Assembly (NCBI RefSeq): GCF_003590095.1
Contig: NW_020800094.1
Coordinates: 124,001-188,000, forward strand
From: Trichoplusia ni
Taxonomy: Eukaryota > Arthropoda > Insecta > Lepidoptera > Noctuidae
Reading direction: 5' to 3'
DNA length: 64,000 nt
A program made the translations under genes and the position numbers. Of the stretch, positions 60,340 to 64,000 are shown piece after piece (the stretch's first letter is position 1; each line of letters begins with the position of its first letter). The notes under the pieces are model-generated. The model did not search any database and was not told the DNA's origin. It was given only the letters and a program-made list of their open reading frames with translations.

Positions 60340-60470
60340 TTCACAGTACAGTTCGACTCGCAATCCCGCCGCATCAGCTCATGATTAAGGACTCCGGTTG
60401 GGTCCGAAACTAGTCGGGCACGACGGGCACTGCCGATAAATAAGCGCCGATGAGTAAACTGTTACATCAT
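60340..60470. mobile_element. short TIR element, second core-bearing copy
   Basis: Positions 60378-60416 are identical to 16503-16541, and the right end (TGAGTAAACTGTTACATC) matches the ends of the Oga-intron copy. The left inverted repeat is decayed. It lies far upstream of hkb. Confidence 0.6.
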
Positions 60471-60829
60471 ATAATATTTAAACAATAACACTAAACCATC
60501 CACACCACAAGTCGTATTACGTATCTGTGACAGTTGCATTCGCCATTTAAAATCGTTAGAACGTCGCCATTGTTATTCTAACAGAGATATCCATTCATTC
60601 CTACCGCAGACACCCTGACGCCTAACAACACCATAAGTTCTTATTGTATTATTGTCGTTGTGGTAGAGAGACAGATACTAGGAGTGTAGAGCGCTATCTT
60701 CCTTCCTCTATGGCTACCTACTTGGTTTTAGAGGCCGTAGTAGTGGTACATATCCTTGTTCTAGATTATTCTAAGGCTACTCTGTATAGACTACATTGCA
60801 TGGTGTGTATTTTAGTATGTAAATCTATA

Positions 60830-61047
60830 TCTATACTTACTAATATATAGACCATTCATATAATAGACCATTCATCGAAGAAGGTTATAGGCTATATACC
60901 ATCGCGCTGTGACTAATAGGAGCGATGATAGATCCGAAAATGTGGAAAAAAAAAACAGGGAAAATAATTCATCTTCGAGGGCTTCCGTTCAAAAATTCCT
61001 AAATTAGATCTTTTTACCACGCGGACGTAGTCGCGGGCAACAGCTAG
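60830..61047 (+). mobile_element. non-autonomous Helitron with intact ends
   Basis: It starts TCTATACTTACTAATATATA and ends GCGGGCAACAGCTAG, flanked by A (60829) and T (61048). It is shorter than the element at 32141 (218 against 260 bp) but shares CATC(A/G)CGCTG(C/T)GACTAATAGG internally. Confidence 0.75.
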
Positions 61048-61794
61048 TTATACTATATTTGGTAATGAATAAACCGTGGCTACGGCTAGGTGATGAACTT
61101 ATCAATAGAGTGTAATTATGAAATTATTTTTTTATATTACTTAATTAATATGTAATGTCTTTATCAACGTAATCTTTATGCGCATAACAATAATTTTAAA
61201 TGGAAAAGAAATCTTAATTTTTCACGATCGAAGGACTAATTTTGCCGCCAAGTGAATTTAACCCGTTGTTACATAAATGACAAATAAACTGTGTTTTAAG
61301 AAAACTTGTTTGTTTTGTGCCTCTTTTGAAGTGAGATAAATATGCTGTACAATATTCGTCCTTATGCCATTTTTCTATACTAATTTTAAATATACAAATT
61401 CTAATCCGAAAAATATCCTTAAACCAGTTTTCAAAACTTTCCATCAACTCTCAATCTCTCAATCACTACCATTTTTAATTCCCCATTTTACCGCCTGCGT
61501 GATTACCCCGGGAGGGGTCAGTAAGGAGGAGCCTCACGACCGGGGGAACGTCACACGTGGGGTAAGTTTGTGGTATTATTACTTTAGAGAAACAATTTGT
61601 TCGTTCAGTATTTGGTTCAGTATGTAGAAACGGGTATAGTTGATTTTGGGCAACTCGGCTTATTTGATTTTTTTGCTGGTCAAAGTGTAATTTTAGGTTT
61701 TAGTGATTAAAAATGGGGCACACTATTCTATTTTTAACTTATAGTGATAGTTATATAGAAAAAACATTTTTTTCTGAAATTAAGTCTTTATAGG

Positions 61795-61965
61795 TATGCT
61801 AGCTGACCGAGCAAACGTTGTTTTGCCGTTTAATTTGTCTAGAGTTGTCCGATTCTCAGACCTACAAAATTTGCACACAAAATATCATGAAAATCGGTCG
61901 AGTCGTTTCAGAGGAGTTTAACTACAAACACCGCGGCATGAGAATTGTATATTTGACATAAGTTT
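61795..61965 (-). mobile_element. Helitron-like repeat, second family, minus copy
   Basis: It begins TGCTAGCTGACC on the plus strand, i.e. GGTCAGCTAGCA on the minus strand, and its body is the reverse complement of wording at 52130-52366, including GAAAATCGGTCGAGTCGTTT. It is truncated and decayed. Confidence 0.5.
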
Positions 61966-63039
61966 AATAATCATCGCTTCTATAGATAGCATAGATTTTT
62001 GACCCGGAGCCGTGGCGTTACGGCAACACTAGTATTTAGTGTTAAATGTTAGTACGTAGTTCTTGTAGGTGTTACTTCGGTTATTGTAACCTTTTATTTT
62101 TTGTATTCTGGGTTGAAACGCTAATGATTTCAACCTACGTCGAGGGCACGGTGCGGAGATATGTCGGTCTTGCACCGACTAAATAACCTCGAGTCTCTTC
62201 TACTGCTTAAGCCAGGAATTGCTCACGCATTCTCTGCGCGCCTCTGGCTGGCCCTAGTCTTTTGGACTCCTTTTCGAGAGATGGGTGAATTAGTTATTAT
62301 AACCTGAGGTGATACATCTCAATTTGACACCAAAACAAATTAAAAAAGAGGTAAATAAAGGGTTGATCACCTTGTTGCTTCTGATTGATCACTGACTAGT
62401 TGTTTGCGTAGACATTGTTAGAGTTTGTTGTATTTAACAGAACTATAAAACCAGCTATGTCTGTTTGACTACAGACACAAGAAAACAGGATATTGCTTAA
62501 TTTTATAATAAACAATAAGTAGATTCAAAAGCACAGTATAAAAAAACTCGTTATTCTATATCGATAAAAATCAGCTTAACGAAAACAATTTCCGGCTAAT
62601 TTCTGATCATCTGCCTATAACAGTGTTCATTAGTCTCTTTTTCCAATAGATATTCATTGCCACCTACGCTGTATTAGAGTGGGTTTATCTCTCCTGTTCA
62701 ACGAACCATATTGCAAACAATCTTTAATGTAATTTATGAATGACGTCACATGATTCATCTCTAAGTAACCAAGTATCGTTTTGCTATAACTGTGCGTGTG
62801 GAATCCCTATGTTTTTGTCTGCTTCCATAAACCAGGGGACAAACAATGCGAGCTTGTTGAAATGTCTTATTAGCGATGGTTTACCTAACAGCCCATTTAA
62901 CTGGTAAGCCTAAGCCTATCGCAGGTTACAGCTAGACAAAGGGTTCCTCTAAATTGCACCAAAAATACCTAGTCCATCGACTCCGTGTCTAGTCCAAGCC
63001 AACTGGCTGTTTTAGGTCATCAGTCTATCGGACTGTATG

Positions 63040-63150
63040 TCCTACACTGCCTTTACCGATTCGTGGTCACCATTCAAGGACTCGTCTACTCCAACAGCCA
63101 TCGATTACGACAGACATGACCAGCTCTCTTCAGCTTGCTAACTCACAATC
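63040..63150 (-). mobile_element. RTE-like LINE fragment, antisense
   Basis: The minus strand around GCTGGTCATGTCTGTCGTAA gives a frame resembling the region just before the C terminus of lepidopteran RTE reverse transcriptases (GH(I/V)CRR.DGRW type), upstream of the part seen at 33590. It is frameshifted and short. Confidence 0.4.
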
Positions 63151-64000
63151 GCACATCAAATTATAAGGTCACAAATATGAAACAAGACATATACCTACGC
63201 CATCTTCCAATATTCCATTATAACAACTGTAATCCTTACATACACATCTCAATACAAACTGTCACTTATCCATTAACAAAACATCACATCTGTGAGTTAC
63301 AAGGTGCGGAGCTAACGCCGACAAACAAACAAACAATCACACACAATAGTGTAAGAGACCGCGCCCCGCCCACCGCGGCACTACAAAGCTTGGCGGTATG
63401 ACGAAGTTGTATTGAACTTTGAAGTAGAATATATAGAGTCAGGGCGTACTGTTGGAAAGTAGGTCTGGTGCGACATTTTGAGTTCCAATATCAAACATTT
63501 GCGAATATCATTATTCTGCTCTCTCTAATTGAAATGTATCTTGCATTTAAAGCCATTAAGCGTATAGACTAATCTGAATGTTGGCATGGACACTGTCTAG
63601 TATCTAGCGAAATAGCCACAAAATTAATTTCCAGATATCACTACTTTTATAACATACCTAGCTATTATAAGATTCTTAGCCGAATGCCAGTGCAATATCG
63701 GACAAGACCTAATCAATACACCAAATGACTTGATAGAAAGCGGTAAACTTAAAGCGGTTATCTTTATACGTTCGAGTGTTTGCAGAAGATGTCATTTAGA
63801 GTAACAAGCTCATCAAAAACAAACCGAATAATCGAAATCAACATAAATTGACGCAATACCGTTCCACCACATTGTCCGCCTGCACCTGAACGAACGCAAA
63901 AACCAAACAAAAATTCGCCACATCAAACTGGCCGACGGCTTTTAATCTAATTTACAATCATGGCAACATTCTTGACAATAAATGTCATTGTGCTTCAATG

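Larger units (their letters stand above)
55729..64000. other. gene-free region upstream of hkb to the right edge
   Basis: No coding gene is supported in 8.3 kb. The stretch 56010-56082 is a GC-rich island in AT-rich DNA, 300-400 bases upstream of hkb. Further right are a SINE of a second family (58373-58617), a copy of the short TIR element (about 60340-60470), a Helitron (60830-61047), a fragment near 61490-61560 with GGAGCCTCACGACCGGGGGA wording of unknown family, a Helitron-like piece (61795-61965), a repeat shared with the Oga intron (62105-62400), and an antisense RTE fragment (about 63040-63150). hkb enhancers may lie here but cannot be recognised by eye. Confidence 0.5.

Noticed and set aside
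1..64000. CRISPR array, operons, rRNA genes
   Set aside because: This is eukaryotic nuclear DNA; no regularly spaced repeat array or rRNA sequence was seen.

Overview
This window is nuclear DNA from a moth or butterfly (order Lepidoptera). The evidence is AT-rich sequence, genes split into short exons with GT..AG introns, GC-rich coding exons in AT-rich surroundings, and many repeats of lepidopteran type: Helitrons with 5'-TC and CTAG-3' ends inserted between A and T, tRNA-derived SINEs, and RTE-like LINE tails ending in GATGAT. No species can be named from the sequence alone.

Layout, left to right. (1) 1511-4544 (+): the 3' part of glass, a five-finger C2H2 transcription factor of photoreceptor development; its N-terminal exon(s) lie beyond the left edge or were not found. 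(2) 6548-20482 (+): a complete 22-exon gene for protein O-GlcNAcase (Oga), assembled in phase to 1038 residues. (3) 25607-27764 (-): a leucine-rich-repeat protein resembling LRRC27, four exons, with an apparent one-base frameshift in a homopolymer. (4) 28468-35850 (+): a complete 11-exon gene for NELF-A, transcribed divergently from (3). (5) 38160-39800 (-): an intronless, uninterrupted 546-codon ORF that looks like an endogenous copy of an orthomyxovirus-like (quaranjavirus-like) nucleoprotein; this is the most unusual item. (6) 42991-45068 (-): a four-exon gene for a small four-helix insect membrane protein. (7) 45688-46909 (+): Sil1, the ER nucleotide exchange factor for BiP, divergent from (6). 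(8) 54734-55654 (-): huckebein (hkb), a gap-type three-finger factor with a Groucho-binding FRPW motif and a well-spaced TATA/initiator.

The host genes do not form one pathway. They are an ordinary metazoan neighbourhood; Oga and Nelf-A stay close together as I recall they do in Drosophila (inference from memory). The rest is introns and intergenic DNA rich in repeats: several Helitrons (two with perfect termini), at least two SINE families, an element with 76-bp terminal inverted repeats just after NELF-A, a short TIR element whose 39-nt core recurs unchanged 44 kb away, RTE remnants, and a perfect 27-bp inverted repeat near the left edge. About 7.8 kb before hkb (46.9-54.7 kb) and 8.3 kb after its promoter (55.7-64 kb) carry no gene I can support. 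All exon boundaries were read by eye from splice signals and reading phase.
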